Part shown: positions 8,806-16,896 of the stretch, piece by piece
How the letters are laid out: each line of letters starts with the position of its first letter
How positions within the stretch are numbered: the first letter of the stretch is position 1
From: Brevibacillus reuszeri
Lineage (GTDB): Bacteria; Bacillota; Bacilli; Brevibacillales; Brevibacillaceae
NCBI RefSeq assembly: GCF_002897295.1
Contig: NZ_BEXF01000018.1
Location: forward strand, 62,001-126,000
Length of the DNA stretch: 64,000 bases
Direction of reading: 5' to 3'
The notes under the pieces: generated by a model
What the model was told of the DNA's origin: nothing
What the model saw: only the letters and a program-made list of their open reading frames with translations
The model's database searches: none
Made by a program: the position numbers and the translations under genes

Positions 8806-8826
8806 CACAAAAAGGAGCTGGATGAC

Positions 8827-9207
8827 ATGGCATACCAACAATCTTTACAAGCATACCAAACCAACTCGGTGAACACTGCCAATCCAGGAGAATTAACACT
8901 CATGCTATATAATGGGGCACTGAAATTTCTTAAACAGGCGAAAGTATCGCTTGCTGAAAAGAAATGGGATAAAGCAAATGAGTACAACAAGCGTGTACAA
9001 GATATTGTGGGCGAGCTGATCGTTTCGCTGGATCAAAAATATCCGCTAGCCAAGCAAATGTTGTCCCTCTATGAATACCTGCAAGAAAGGCTGATCGAAG
9101 CCAACATCAAAAAGGAATCTTCCATTTTGGAAGAGGTAGAAGGTCTCCTTACTCAGTTCCGGGATACGTGGAAGCAAGCCATGGTCTTGGCAAAAACACA
9201 AGGATAG
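8827..9207 (+). CDS. fliS: Flagellar export chaperone FliS
   Basis: 126-aa all-helical chaperone that binds the C-terminal helix of flagellin and stops it polymerising in the cytoplasm. The N-terminal AYQTNSVNTANPGELTLMLYNGALKFLKQAK is diagnostic. The gene lies 21 nt after fliD with a good ribosome-binding site (AAAAAGGAG). Its client here may exist with two C termini (see intron), both keeping the PQGVLQLLR end. Confidence 0.95.
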   Translation: MAYQQSLQAYQTNSVNTANPGELTLMLYNGALKFLKQAKVSLAEKKWDKANEYNKRVQDIVGELIVSLDQKYPLAKQMLSLYEYLQERLIEANIKKESSILEEVEGLLTQFRDTWKQAMVLAKTQG

Positions 9208-9217
9208 TGGGATAGCG

Positions 9218-9598
9218 ATGTCAATCCAGCTTACGAGAGATTCAGTAGAGTCGCATTTTCAACAGCTATTGCTTTTGTCACACGATCTGGAGAAGTCTGT
9301 TATGCAGGAAGATTCTGATCCAGAACAATGGTTGGAGATCATTGATAAACGTGAGCAAGCGATAGGGCATATATCGGAAGCGATCGATCAAGGCTTTGTC
9401 CTGCCAAAAGAATGGGAGCAGCAGTATGCAAAGCCGTATTTAGAGATCGATAACCGTGTGATTCCGCTCATGCAGGAGAAACAGGATGAGCTTTCCGATA
9501 AAATTGACCAGCTCAAGCGCGGTCAAGCTGCAAATAAGCAGTACGGAGGATATAGTGGTTCTCCAGCCTACGGCGCATTTTTCGACACCAAGAAATAA
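9218..9598 (+). CDS. FliT-like flagellar protein
   Basis: 126-aa, mostly helical acidic protein without signal or membrane segment. Its place right after fliS (10 nt gap) and its size match fliT, the FliD chaperone, which is poorly conserved in sequence. The C-terminal end (KQYGGYSGSPAYGAFFDTKK) is Gly/Tyr rich and probably flexible. Function is inferred mainly from position, so no symbol is assigned. Confidence 0.6.
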   Translation: MSIQLTRDSVESHFQQLLLLSHDLEKSVMQEDSDPEQWLEIIDKREQAIGHISEAIDQGFVLPKEWEQQYAKPYLEIDNRVIPLMQEKQDELSDKIDQLKRGQAANKQYGGYSGSPAYGAFFDTKK

Positions 9599-9685
9599 AA
9601 AACGATCACGGCATTTTGATAAAGTCCCTCTTGAATGAACAGGTACGTCAATGAGCCGTATCGTGCATGCTAGGAGGGCGTCTTT

Positions 9686-9925
9686 ATGCCAAAGAAGGGT
9701 CAAAGATTCGCAACATATACACCAGAGTTCAAGCTAAAAGCTGTCAACATGTATCTGGAAGAAGGACTGGGCTACAACAGTGTGACCAAAGAGCTGAATT
9801 TAATTAGCAGCTCCTACATCAGAAGATGGGTCAAAAACTATCAGGAGCTTGGAATTCAGGGGCTCGAGGAACGGCGAGGAAAAGCGCTAACTTCTTCAAA
9901 TCAAAAACCCCTATCCTACGAATGA
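9686..9925 (+). pseudogene. IS3-type transposase OrfA remnant
   Basis: 79-aa frame with a helix-turn-helix typical of IS3-family OrfA (YTPEFKLKAVNMYLEEGLGYNSVTKELNL ... IRRWVKNYQELG read in parts). The OrfA leucine-zipper end and the whole OrfB integrase with its DDE triad are missing, so the element is dead. Sequence upstream (9600-9680) is probably what is left of the IS left end. It sits at the boundary where the conserved flagellar order breaks and accessory genes start. Confidence 0.7.
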
Positions 9926-9938
9926 ACGGGATAGGGAT
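9903..9938 (-). terminator. Terminator facing the minus strand
   Basis: CCCCTATCC / GGGATAGGG inverted repeat; on the minus strand the stem is followed by GTTTTTG. It would end transcripts of the minus-strand YjfB-like gene. Confidence 0.6.
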
Positions 9939-9951
9939 CAAAAGACTTACG

Positions 9952-9979
9952 ACGAAGAATCCGTTTCTTCGTTTTTTTC
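9952..9979 (+). terminator. Rho-independent terminator (plus strand)
   Basis: ACGAAGAA / TTCTTCGT stem followed by TTTTTTC. It would end plus-strand transcripts coming from fliS/fliT and the IS remnant. Confidence 0.75.
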
Positions 9980-10060
9980 TTGCGAGGAACTTTGGGGAAC
10001 CACCCGAGGCGTTTCTCCTTTTTCCTTCCCACGACTAAAGCCAGATCAACCCGACCTTAT

Positions 10061-10252
10061 TTACACACTCAAGTCAATCTGCTTGCCAAGTGTAGGATGA
10101 GGAGCCTGTGTAGCTGCTTGCGCATTGGCGAAATCCTGGAGCATAACCATAGCGCCTGCTGCTTGTGTTGCTTGCGACATTTTCAGCATGCTGAGGCTGA
10201 CGGTCTGCTGCAGCTGGCTGACCTGTGCGCCCATGAAGGAACTGATATCCAT
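10061..10252 (-). CDS. yjfB: YjfB family putative motility protein
   Basis: 63-aa protein starting MDISSFMGAQVSQLQQTVSLSMLKMSQ, which matches the small YjfB family (B. subtilis YjfB is under sigma-D control and linked to motility). The ribosome-binding site AAAGGAGG lies just upstream on the minus strand. A CCGATAAA motif read on the minus strand at 10298-10291 fits a sigma-D -10 element. Its biochemical function is unknown. A 128-aa plus-strand frame over the same DNA is a shadow. Confidence 0.75.
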   Translation of the reverse strand: MDISSFMGAQVSQLQQTVSLSMLKMSQATQAAGAMVMLQDFANAQAATQAPHPTLGKQIDLSV

Positions 10253-10393
10253 GGTTTATTGCCTCCTTTCCTGTCATCTGTGTTCTTTTCTTTATCGGAT
10301 TCCATACGGTCTGCTATAATAAAAAAATTCAAAATAACCGATATACCAAGTGATAACCCATTTTAGCGGAAGAACTCTAGGAAGGTGACAACA

Positions 10394-11203
10394 TTGTCCA
10401 CAAAACGCCGCTCGCTCCTCCTGATCGGAGCAGTCCTCCTCATCTTCATCCACGCGGTATACTTAAACGGCAACCTCGCCGATCTTCTAAACATCACCGC
10501 CATTGAGCTGGTAGCGCTTGCCGTAGTGATCTCCTACGCGATCAAGCGCAAGCATCTGGACCTGAAGAAGATGATCCGCCTCCTGATCCACGGACGGGAA
10601 AGCAACGTGGAAGAAACGATCAAGCGCTTCTATTACTACGCGCTCGTCCAAAAAGAGCAGGGCTATATCGCGCTCGAAAAGGAACTGCAAAGTGAACGCG
10701 ATTCATTCGTGCAGCGTGGCAGCTTGCTCGCGATCGAGGGCGTTCCAGAGGACGAGCTGCGCATGATTCTGGAAAACGAGCTCAAGGGCGAGCAATATCG
10801 CTACCAGCAAGCAGCAGGCTTTTTCCGACTCATTAGCTTGCTCGCACCTGGCATGGGGCTGGTCGGTACACTGCTCGGGATGACGGGCGTGCTGCGCTCG
10901 CTCTCTGATTTTACGCAAACGGGTCATAGCCTGAGCGCAGCGGTTGTGGCGACGCTCTATGGCGCTCTTTTGGCGAACCTGTTCGCCCTGCCATGCTATT
11001 ACCGAATGATGGATTTGTATGACCGGGAAATGTTTGAAAAGCGCCTGTACATCGAGGGGTGTGTTGGTCTGCAGCGAATGGAGACACCGCGCCTGTTGTT
11101 TGAAAAACTGAACTCGTTCCTGCCAGGTGACCAGAAGCTGGTTCTTATTAAAGAAGCGGGCAGTATGAAGGGAACGATTGAAAGGCAGGATCGTTATGCA
11201 TGA
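10394..11203 (+). CDS. MotA/TolQ-type proton channel stator subunit
   Basis: 269-aa membrane protein with four predicted membrane segments, two near the N terminus (about 9-25 and 30-50) and two around 140-165 and 180-200. The conserved MotA block LLAPGMGLVGTLLGMTGVLRSLSDF lies at the third segment. TTG 10394 is chosen because AGGAAGGTGA ends 5 nt before it; an in-frame GTG at 10385 is inside the binding site. With the downstream MotB-type gene (8-nt overlap) it should form an ion-driven stator. It may be the main motility stator or a second one (MotPS-like or another force-generating complex). Confidence 0.8.
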   Translation: MSTKRRSLLLIGAVLLIFIHAVYLNGNLADLLNITAIELVALAVVISYAIKRKHLDLKKMIRLLIHGRESNVEETIKRFYYYALVQKEQGYIALEKELQSERDSFVQRGSLLAIEGVPEDELRMILENELKGEQYRYQQAAGFFRLISLLAPGMGLVGTLLGMTGVLRSLSDFTQTGHSLSAAVVATLYGALLANLFALPCYYRMMDLYDREMFEKRLYIEGCVGLQRMETPRLLFEKLNSFLPGDQKLVLIKEAGSMKGTIERQDRYA

Positions 11204-11993
11204 TGATCGGCTGTATGACGAAAAGGAGCTGGAGAAAAGCTGGCTGCTCAGCTACAGCGACTTAATTACGCTACTGTTTGTCATCGTGATCATTATCGCG
11301 GCGACCTACACCTCTAACATTCAAGCACAGCGCGAAGAGGCAAAAAAGGAAGCGGTGCAGCAGCAAGCAGCTATGGAACAGGTACATGAAAGCCTGGATC
11401 TGTTAAATCTGCAAAAGCTGGAGCTGCAGCGCGAGGTTCATCAGCTGGAAGCGCGTCAAAAAGCGCTCATGGGGACCGAGGAGGGCGAGGGGACCACAGA
11501 ATCTCCAAGTCTACCAAAACCGCCTGCTGGTATAGCAGATACGGGTGAGCGCGACATGGACACGGTGCGAACGCAGCTGTCCTCCGCCTTGTCTGAATTG
11601 AATCTGGACTATGAAGAGACAGACGAAGGTCTGCGCATTCGTTTGCCGGAGAGCATCTTGTTTACCAGCGGGTCAGCTGAGCTGCAAGACCAGGGCAAGA
11701 AGGTAGTTGGGACGATAGCGGGGGTGCTGCAGCGCTATGGTCACATGGTGCGAATTGAAGGCTACACGGATGATGTGCCGATCAAGCGCAGCTCGTTCAA
11801 GTCAAACTGGGAGCTATCCTCTGGTCGCGCTATCGCGGTAATGCGGGAAATGGTTGATGGATATTCTATACCAGCTACACGCTTTACGGTCGCAGGATTG
11901 GGAGAAAACAAGCCACTTGTGGATAATTCCAATGACGAAAACCGAGCTCGCAATCGTCGGGTAGAGGTAATCATTTTGGCGGATAAAGAATAA
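11196..11993 (+). CDS. MotB-type stator protein with OmpA peptidoglycan-binding domain
   Basis: 265 aa. One membrane helix near the N terminus carries the conserved ion-binding Asp (YSDLITLLF, Asp22). A coiled-coil linker follows (about 55-95), then a C-terminal OmpA/MotB domain (about 145-262) with the motifs IEGYTDDVPI and SNWELSSGRA, which binds peptidoglycan and anchors the stator. ATG 11196 overlaps the MotA-type stop (11203), indicating translational coupling. A longer frame from 11178 has no suitable binding site. Confidence 0.85.
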   Translation: MHDDRLYDEKELEKSWLLSYSDLITLLFVIVIIIAATYTSNIQAQREEAKKEAVQQQAAMEQVHESLDLLNLQKLELQREVHQLEARQKALMGTEEGEGTTESPSLPKPPAGIADTGERDMDTVRTQLSSALSELNLDYEETDEGLRIRLPESILFTSGSAELQDQGKKVVGTIAGVLQRYGHMVRIEGYTDDVPIKRSSFKSNWELSSGRAIAVMREMVDGYSIPATRFTVAGLGENKPLVDNSNDENRARNRRVEVIILADKE

Positions 11994-12030
11994 TTCCCAT
12001 TTTTCTGATAATAAAATGATTTTGAAGAAG

Positions 12031-12086
12031 GATTCTTTTATGTAAGATCGAAATATATCTTACATGTAAGAATCTTTCTTTTTTTA
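12031..12086 (+). terminator. Terminator of the motA/motB-type pair
   Basis: Long inverted repeat GATTCTTTTATGTAAGAT / ATCTTACATGTAAGAATC followed by TTTCTTTTTTT. Confidence 0.8.
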
Positions 12087-12283
12087 TCAACTGTGCCGTA
12101 AAACCCTTGCTTTAGTTAGGGGGATGTAAGGCACTTTGCTCTTCATCCCAAGCAAGGGTGTGTTTAATTTACAGAATTATGGAATATTTTAAAAGATATA
12201 CATCCAGAGGTTTGCGAATGGAATGTAGACATCTCAAGGTGACAAAAAGTACATGGAGTCTCAAAAAGTAAGGATGATTGAGA

Positions 12284-13384
12284 ATGCATAGAGCTTACAA
12301 ATTTCGATTGTATCCAAACAAAGAACAAGCGACTCTCATCAACAAAACGATCGGATGTACTCGATTTGTATTCAATCACTTTCTTGCAAAACGAAAAGAC
12401 GCTTACGAACAAGAAAAAAAAACACTCAACTACAGCGATTGCTCTGCCCTACTTACACAACTCAAAAAGGAGATAGAATGGCTGAAAGAAGTAGATTCTA
12501 CAGCCCTGCAATCCACCTTGAAAGATTTGGATTGCTCTTACAAAAAGTTTTTTAAAGAGAAAAAAGGATACCCAAAATTCAAGAGCAAGAAGAATACAAA
12601 GCAATCTTACACATGCAAGATGAACATCAGAATAGAAGGAAATCGAATCAAACTCCCTAAACTTGGATGGGTTACATTTGCTAAGTCAAGAGAAGTTGAG
12701 GGGCGTATTCTCTCTGCTACTGTCAGAAAAAATCCATCGGGCAAATACTTTGTATCTGTTTTGTGCGAAACGGAGATTCAACCACTATTACTAGCACGAA
12801 AGTCAGTGGGTATTGACCTTGGCATCAAAGACTTTGCTATTCTTTCGACAGGTGAGAAAATAGCCAATCCCAAGATTCTTCGTTACTACGAAAATAAGCT
12901 TGCTACTTGGCAAAAGAAACTGTCCAGACGTAAAAAAGGTGGCCAGAACCGAGAAAGGGCACGTAAACAAGTAGCTCGTTTGCATGAAAAAATTAGGAAT
13001 ACCCGTAGCGACTTCTTGCATAAGCTGTCAACCAAACTGATCAACGAAAACCAAGTGATCTGTTTGGAGGACTTGACAGTGGAGAATATGGTTAAAAACC
13101 ACAAGCTAGCAAAATCCATCGCGGATGCTTCGTGGTCTATGTTTCGGACGATGCTGGAGTATAAAGCGGAGTGGTATGGTAGAACAATCTCTATTGTCGG
13201 GAAGCAGTTCCCTTCGAGCCAACTCTGCTCGACACCAAATTGTGGATACCGAAACAAAGACGTGAAAAACCTCGACTTGCGTAGTTGGATATGCCCGAAC
13301 TGCGGCGTACAACATGATCGTGATCAAAACGCTGCAATCAATATTGAACTAGAAGGACTTCGATTATTGAGCATAGCCAACTAA
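12284..13384 (+). CDS. tnpB: TnpB RNA-guided nuclease of IS200/IS605 element
   Basis: 366 aa from ATG 12284 ([15 protein letters not shown]); an in-frame TTG at 12278 is less likely. TnpB is the compact ancestor of Cas12 and cuts DNA matched by a guide RNA from the element's right end. The RuvC residues appear intact: Asp178 ([10 protein letters not shown]), Glu262 ([10 protein letters not shown]), Asp347 ([10 protein letters not shown]). The zinc finger is complete (Cys315, Cys320, Cys337, Cys340). The N-terminal WED/REC-like part is present and length is normal, so it is probably active. Confidence 0.92.
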   Translation: MHRAYKFRLYPNKEQATLINKTIGCTRFVFNHFLAKRKDAYEQEKKTLNYSDCSALLTQLKKEIEWLKEVDSTALQSTLKDLDCSYKKFFKEKKGYPKFKSKKNTKQSYTCKMNIRIEGNRIKLPKLGWVTFAKSREVEGRILSATVRKNPSGKYFVSVLCETEIQPLLLARKSVGIDLGIKDFAILSTGEKIANPKILRYYENKLATWQKKLSRRKKGGQNRERARKQVARLHEKIRNTRSDFLHKLSTKLINENQVICLEDLTVENMVKNHKLAKSIADASWSMFRTMLEYKAEWYGRTISIVGKQFPSSQLCSTPNCGYRNKDVKNLDLRSWICPNCGVQHDRDQNAAINIELEGLRLLSIAN

Positions 13385-13476
13385 ACTGTGGGACACACAG
13401 GGATAGCTTGGTGAATTTCACCCCGTTAGGAGTGACTACCCAAGAATCCCCTATCTTTAGGCATGGGGAGTGTCAA
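13385..13476 (+). ncRNA. Right-end omega (re)RNA scaffold of the tnpB element
   Basis: The stretch between the tnpB stop and TCAA 13473-13476 holds the GTTAGGAGTGACTACCC... and TCCCC / GGGGA stem (13447-13451 with 13465-13469) typical of IS605-type right ends, which form the 3' part of the TnpB guide RNA. The guide itself would be the flanking bases from 13477 on (about 13477-13492). The RNA probably starts inside tnpB. This is a family-based inference. Confidence 0.65.
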
Positions 13477-13498
13477 TCCCAGCTTGTGCACAACGTCA

Positions 13499-13516
13499 TG
13501 TGGATAATGTGGATAA
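13499..13516 (-). promoter_or_regulatory. Two abutting perfect DnaA boxes
   Basis: On the minus strand TTATCCACA occurs twice without a gap (13516-13508 and 13507-13499). Near matches (TTGTGCACAA 13484-13493, TTGTGGACA near 13552-13560) flank them. They lie about 95 nt before the amino-acid binding-protein gene, so they could be a DnaA regulatory or titration site. No AT-rich unwinding region typical of an origin is seen. Confidence 0.55.
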
Positions 13517-13610
13517 CTCTGTGGAGAACGCAAAATACCCGTGATTTTCTTGTGGACATTGTTGGGGGCAAACACAGATAAAAAGAGATAGAATCAAGGG
13601 GGATTTTCAA

Positions 13611-14393
13611 ATGAAGATCGGGAAAAAATGGTACACCTCGCTCGCGCTGATCGTGGGTATGGGACTTATGCTCTCAGCCTGTGGATCGGGAGGTCAGCAA
13701 ACGGCAGGATCAGGGGAAAAGGTCTACGTAATTGGAACGGACGCGGCGTATCCTCCATTCCAAATGCTGGAAGCAGACAAGATCAGTGGTCATGACATTG
13801 ATGTGATGAACGCTGTGGCTGAAGCAGGCGGATTTAAAGTGGAGTGGAAAAACACAGGCTGGGACCCTCTATTCGATGGCTTGGACAAAGGGACGGTAGA
13901 TATCGGGATCTCGTCGATTACCATTACCGACAAGCGTAAAGAAAAGTATGATTTTTCTGAACCGTATTTTGAAGCGAACCAGCTGATTCTGGTAGCCGAA
14001 GATTCACCTGTTCAAACTTTGGCTGATTTGAAGGGCAAGAAGATCGGTGGGCAAGCCGCAACAACAGGTGAGGAGGTCGTCAAAAAAGCATTTGGAGAAA
14101 CCTACGAAGGCTGGAAGGGGTATGATGACATGCCATCATCTGTTGACGACTTCTTCAATGGCCGTGTAGATGCGGTTGTGGGCGACAACGGCGTTCTTCA
14201 ATACTATGTGAAGAAAATCGAGAAAAAGAAGTTCAAGCTCATCAAGGACGATTCATTTGAAAAGGAATTCTACGGCATTATGGTCAAAAAGGGCAACACG
14301 GATGCTTTGACCAAGATTAACGACGGCTTGAAAAAGATCAAGGAAAATGGAAAGCTTCAAGAAATTCATGACAAGTACTTCGGTAATAAGTAG
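13611..14393 (+). CDS. Amino-acid ABC transporter substrate-binding lipoprotein
   Basis: 260-aa extracytoplasmic binding protein. A lipoprotein signal peptide ends in the lipobox LSAC (Cys at about residue 23), so it is lipid-anchored outside the membrane. The body matches the polar amino-acid family (SBP_bac_3): YVIGTDAAYPPFQM, DIDVMNAVAEAGGF, VDIGISSITITDKRKEKYDFSEPYF. Likely ligands are glutamine, arginine or other polar amino acids; sequence alone does not decide. The partner permease follows after a 119-138-nt gap. No ATPase gene is adjacent. Confidence 0.88.
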   Translation: MKIGKKWYTSLALIVGMGLMLSACGSGGQQTAGSGEKVYVIGTDAAYPPFQMLEADKISGHDIDVMNAVAEAGGFKVEWKNTGWDPLFDGLDKGTVDIGISSITITDKRKEKYDFSEPYFEANQLILVAEDSPVQTLADLKGKKIGGQAATTGEEVVKKAFGETYEGWKGYDDMPSSVDDFFNGRVDAVVGDNGVLQYYVKKIEKKKFKLIKDDSFEKEFYGIMVKKGNTDALTKINDGLKKIKENGKLQEIHDKYFGNK

Positions 14394-14532
14394 GACTATT
14401 CGTTAGCCGGGTACGTCTATAGGGCGTACCCGGTGTTTGTGCTATAGAGAGTGCTACCAGGCTCCACCATAAGGAGTGGCGTAGCCAGCTTTCTAAGTTG
14501 TCAGCAGGAATATGCGAAAGGAGGAGCTGCCT

Positions 14533-15207
14533 TTGGATTGGAGCGTCATCTATGATTATCGGGAATTATTTATTCGAGGCGTTATTAATACGATATTACT
14601 GACTGCGGTAGCTACTGTCTGTGGGACGTTGCTCGGTCTGTTTATCAGCTTGGGTAAAATGTCCAGCAAGCGCTACTTGAGATGGATTTGCTCCATTTAT
14701 GTAGAGCTGTTTCGAGGAACACCGATGTTGGTTCAGATTTTACTCATCCATTTTGCCGTGATACCGTCCATCTGGGAAGTTTTTTTCCCGGGACAGCCTA
14801 ATCCGGAAGCGATTTATTCCGGTTTTGTCGCACTCTCCTTGAATGCAGCAGCATACATAGCGGAGATTTTTCGCGCGGGTATTCAATCCATTGATCCAGG
14901 GCAAATGGAGGCAGCAAGGTCGTTGGGCATGAGCAAAGGCTTGTCGATGCGCTTGATTGTCCTGCCCCAAGCGTTTACGCGCATGCTGCCCGCGATTGGT
15001 AACGAGTTTATCGCACTTTTAAAAGACTCTTCCCTGTGTGCCGTTATTGCTACCCAAGAATTAAATTACGCAGCCATGAACGTGGCGAAAAGTACCTTTG
15101 AACGATATCCTCCTTACTTGACTGAAGCAGCCGTGTACTTGGTGCTGACCTTGTTCTTGTCACGCGTTGTCGTGAGAGGGCTGGAGAAAAAATATTCTAC
15201 AAGGTAA
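14533..15207 (+). CDS. Amino-acid ABC transporter permease
   Basis: 224-aa membrane permease of the HisMQ/GlnP type. TTG 14533 is preferred because AAAGGAGGAG (14518-14526) ends 6 nt before it. An ATG at 14512 lies upstream of this binding site and would add seven residues. Five or so membrane segments; the EAA loop that contacts the ATPase is visible (MEAARSLGMSKGLSMRLIVLPQAF). Pairs with the upstream binding protein. The ATP-binding subunit is missing from the operon and must be supplied from elsewhere. Confidence 0.9.
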   Translation: MDWSVIYDYRELFIRGVINTILLTAVATVCGTLLGLFISLGKMSSKRYLRWICSIYVELFRGTPMLVQILLIHFAVIPSIWEVFFPGQPNPEAIYSGFVALSLNAAAYIAEIFRAGIQSIDPGQMEAARSLGMSKGLSMRLIVLPQAFTRMLPAIGNEFIALLKDSSLCAVIATQELNYAAMNVAKSTFERYPPYLTEAAVYLVLTLFLSRVVVRGLEKKYSTR

Positions 15208-15298
15208 TGGAATTTTGCTATAAATTTGGGCAAGCTAAGTCTGAATTACACGGGATACTTATCCTGATTTCCTACAAAAGAAAGGGTTGTGCTGTTTC

Positions 15299-15496
15299 AT
15301 GCAAGGCAAAGTAAAATGGTTTAACGCAGAAAAAGGGTTTGGATTTATTGAACGTGAGGGTGGAGACGATGTCTTTGTTCACTTCTCTGCCATTCAGTCT
15401 GATGGATTCCGTTCGTTAGATGAGGGACAAGCTGTAGAGTTCGACATTGTGGAAGGTGACCGCGGTCCACAGGCAGCCAATGTCGTCAAATTATAA
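15299..15496 (+). CDS. Cold-shock domain protein
   Basis: 66-aa CspA-family single-strand nucleic-acid-binding protein with RNP1 (KGFGFIERE) and RNP2 (DVFVHFSAI) motifs. ATG 15299 gives the standard [13 protein letters not shown] start; a TTG at 15287 would add four residues not usual in the family. Monocistronic, with a strong terminator downstream at 15591. Confidence 0.95.
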   Translation: MQGKVKWFNAEKGFGFIEREGGDDVFVHFSAIQSDGFRSLDEGQAVEFDIVEGDRGPQAANVVKL

Positions 15497-15590
15497 AATA
15501 ATTTGAACTCCTGGTTACGTCATGCTTTTTGGCGGAGCAGCGGCTGTATTCATACTGGATCGGAATTTCATATATTCCCGTCTACAGGAA

Positions 15591-15637
15591 AATCCCCCTT
15601 GCCCAACTACTGGGTGAGGGGGATTCGCTTTTTTTTC
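15591..15637 (+). terminator. Bidirectional terminator
   Basis: AATCCCCCTTGCCCA / TGGGTGAGGGGGATT stem around ACTAC, followed by CGCTTTTTTTT. It lies between the cold-shock gene and the convergent HD-GYP gene. Confidence 0.9.
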
Positions 15638-16688
15638 AACTAATCATTTTATGAATGCGGAGGGAACGATGCTCGCGAAGGTCGAGGAATTCCTCTCCCC
15701 GGCGTACGAGCGGGCGCATAGGCTCATCAGTATGTATCATGATCACTTCTACCTGGTCTCCATTGCTGAGCAGGGCACTCGAACCGACATAAAGCACGAC
15801 AATATACTGGATAAAATGAGATACGATAAAAGGATTGAGCTTGCCACTGCATGCCAGCTCCCACAAAACGTTTGCAGCTTCAAAGGGAGAGGAGCCCTTC
15901 CGATACACGCGATCCGTGCAGATCGCATCAAAGACATCGGCGACACTAATGATTTGGCATTCAAAAGGAATGGTCTCTTTGGTCCGCCGCTCAGGATAAC
16001 CGGTGCCATCCAGCCGTTCGTGATGCAATAGTGCACATAGTGCCAGCTGTTCATTCGCTCCTTCCATGGAAAGGAGAAGCTGGCTGCCATACTCAGTATG
16101 TAACTTCATTACTGAGTATTCCTCATCGGTTAAATGAGTTGGCTTCGAGAGCAGTTCATCTGCAATTTTCATCTTGCCGACGTCATGTAGTAGACCTGCT
16201 TGTCCCAGAAAGTAAATATCTTCATGAGATTTTCCTAGCAACTTAGCAATTACTGCTGAAACAATGCCAACATGAAGGGAATGACGATACGTATAATCTT
16301 CTGTTCCTTCTTTTAAGTAAATAAACTGGAGAAATTCCAAGCGTTGCAAAACTTGATCAAGCAAAGGATAAAAGGCTTCGTTGAATCGGTTCAGCGGAGG
16401 GATCGTCCCAGAGGCAATCTGCTTAAATAGGTATCCAGTCTTCTGAACAGCATCGGCATATTGGTGTGCTGCTTCAGTCTCGCTCCAATGCAATACAGGT
16501 GTAGGCATATCGATAGTCGATGGGGCAGCAACTACATGAACGGCCAAAATATTATGGGCTTCCAGTAGGCGGATGTCACTTTGGTGCAGGGTAGCTCCAG
16601 CGGGCAATAGAAGTAGGCCATACTCGTTGTATACGTCTTGTGCGAGTGTAGTTCCAATGATTGAATGGGAAGGTTTCACCTCGGTCAT
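15636..16688 (-). CDS. Soluble HD-GYP domain phosphodiesterase-like protein
   Basis: 350 aa from the ATG at 16688, preceded by AGGAGGAAT. A frame extending to 16721 lacks such a site. The N-terminal 110 residues are not assigned. The HD-GYP domain (about 115-300) has the metal-binding LLHDVGKMKI and the HHERLDGTGYPE motif, which matches families that degrade cyclic di-GMP to GMP or pGpG. No membrane segment or receiver domain is seen. The gene is convergent with the cold-shock gene and divergent from hpf. Confidence 0.85.
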   Translation of the reverse strand: MTEVKPSHSIIGTTLAQDVYNEYGLLLLPAGATLHQSDIRLLEAHNILAVHVVAAPSTIDMPTPVLHWSETEAAHQYADAVQKTGYLFKQIASGTIPPLNRFNEAFYPLLDQVLQRLEFLQFIYLKEGTEDYTYRHSLHVGIVSAVIAKLLGKSHEDIYFLGQAGLLHDVGKMKIADELLSKPTHLTDEEYSVMKLHTEYGSQLLLSMEGANEQLALCALLHHERLDGTGYPERRTKETIPFECQIISVADVFDAICTDRVYRKGSSPFEAANVLWELACSGKLNPFIVSHFIQYIVVLYVGSSALLSNGDQVEVIMIHTDEPMRPLVRRGEEFLDLREHRSLRIHKMIS

Positions 16689-16745
16689 GAGGATTCCTCC
16701 TGTGCGAATGGTGACATGCAAAATATATTTGATTGACTATAGTCT

Positions 16746-16760
16746 ATTATAGCATAGGGA
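16746..16760 (-). promoter_or_regulatory. Extended -10 promoter of the HD-GYP gene
   Basis: Read on the minus strand, TGCTATAAT (16754-16746) is an extended -10 element about 60 nt before the start. The -35 is weak. Confidence 0.45.
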
Positions 16761-16838
16761 AAATAGTAAGTATTGGTAATATCCTGTCGCTATTTGTTGG
16801 ATTATATAAAAATTGTAAAGATTTTTTGTAGAAGGGAA

Positions 16839-16867
16839 GGAGGATTATTTACAAAAGTGCCGAATAT
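16839..16867 (+). promoter_or_regulatory. Sigma-H promoter of hpf
   Basis: AGGATTA at 16841-16847, an 11-nt spacer, GCCGAATAT at 16859-16867. This fits the sigma-H consensus RNAGGAWWW-N11/12-RNNGAATWW, and sigma-H control of hpf (yvyD) is known in B. subtilis. Confidence 0.65.
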
Positions 16868-16896
16868 TTATATATAGACGGAAGGAGGTTGGAACC

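Larger units (their letters stand above)
12100..13476 (+). mobile_element. tnpB-only IS200/IS605-type (IS1341-like) element
   Basis: Contains an intact tnpB but no Y1 transposase tnpA, so it would need help in trans to move. The left end has a nested subterminal palindrome: CCCTTGCTT 12104-12112 with AAGCAAGGG 12150-12158, and GGGATG 12121-12126 with CATCCC 12144-12149. The right end after tnpB has conserved structured sequence ending in TCAA at 13473-13476. Outer limits are estimates, because these elements make no target duplications. Confidence 0.8.

Noticed and set aside
9980-10366. 128-aa plus-strand frame
   Set aside because: It lies antisense to the yjfB-like gene, which has a strong ribosome-binding site and a recognisable family.
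13484-13560. Chromosomal origin of replication
   Set aside because: DnaA boxes are few, no AT-rich unwinding region or dnaA/dnaN genes are near.
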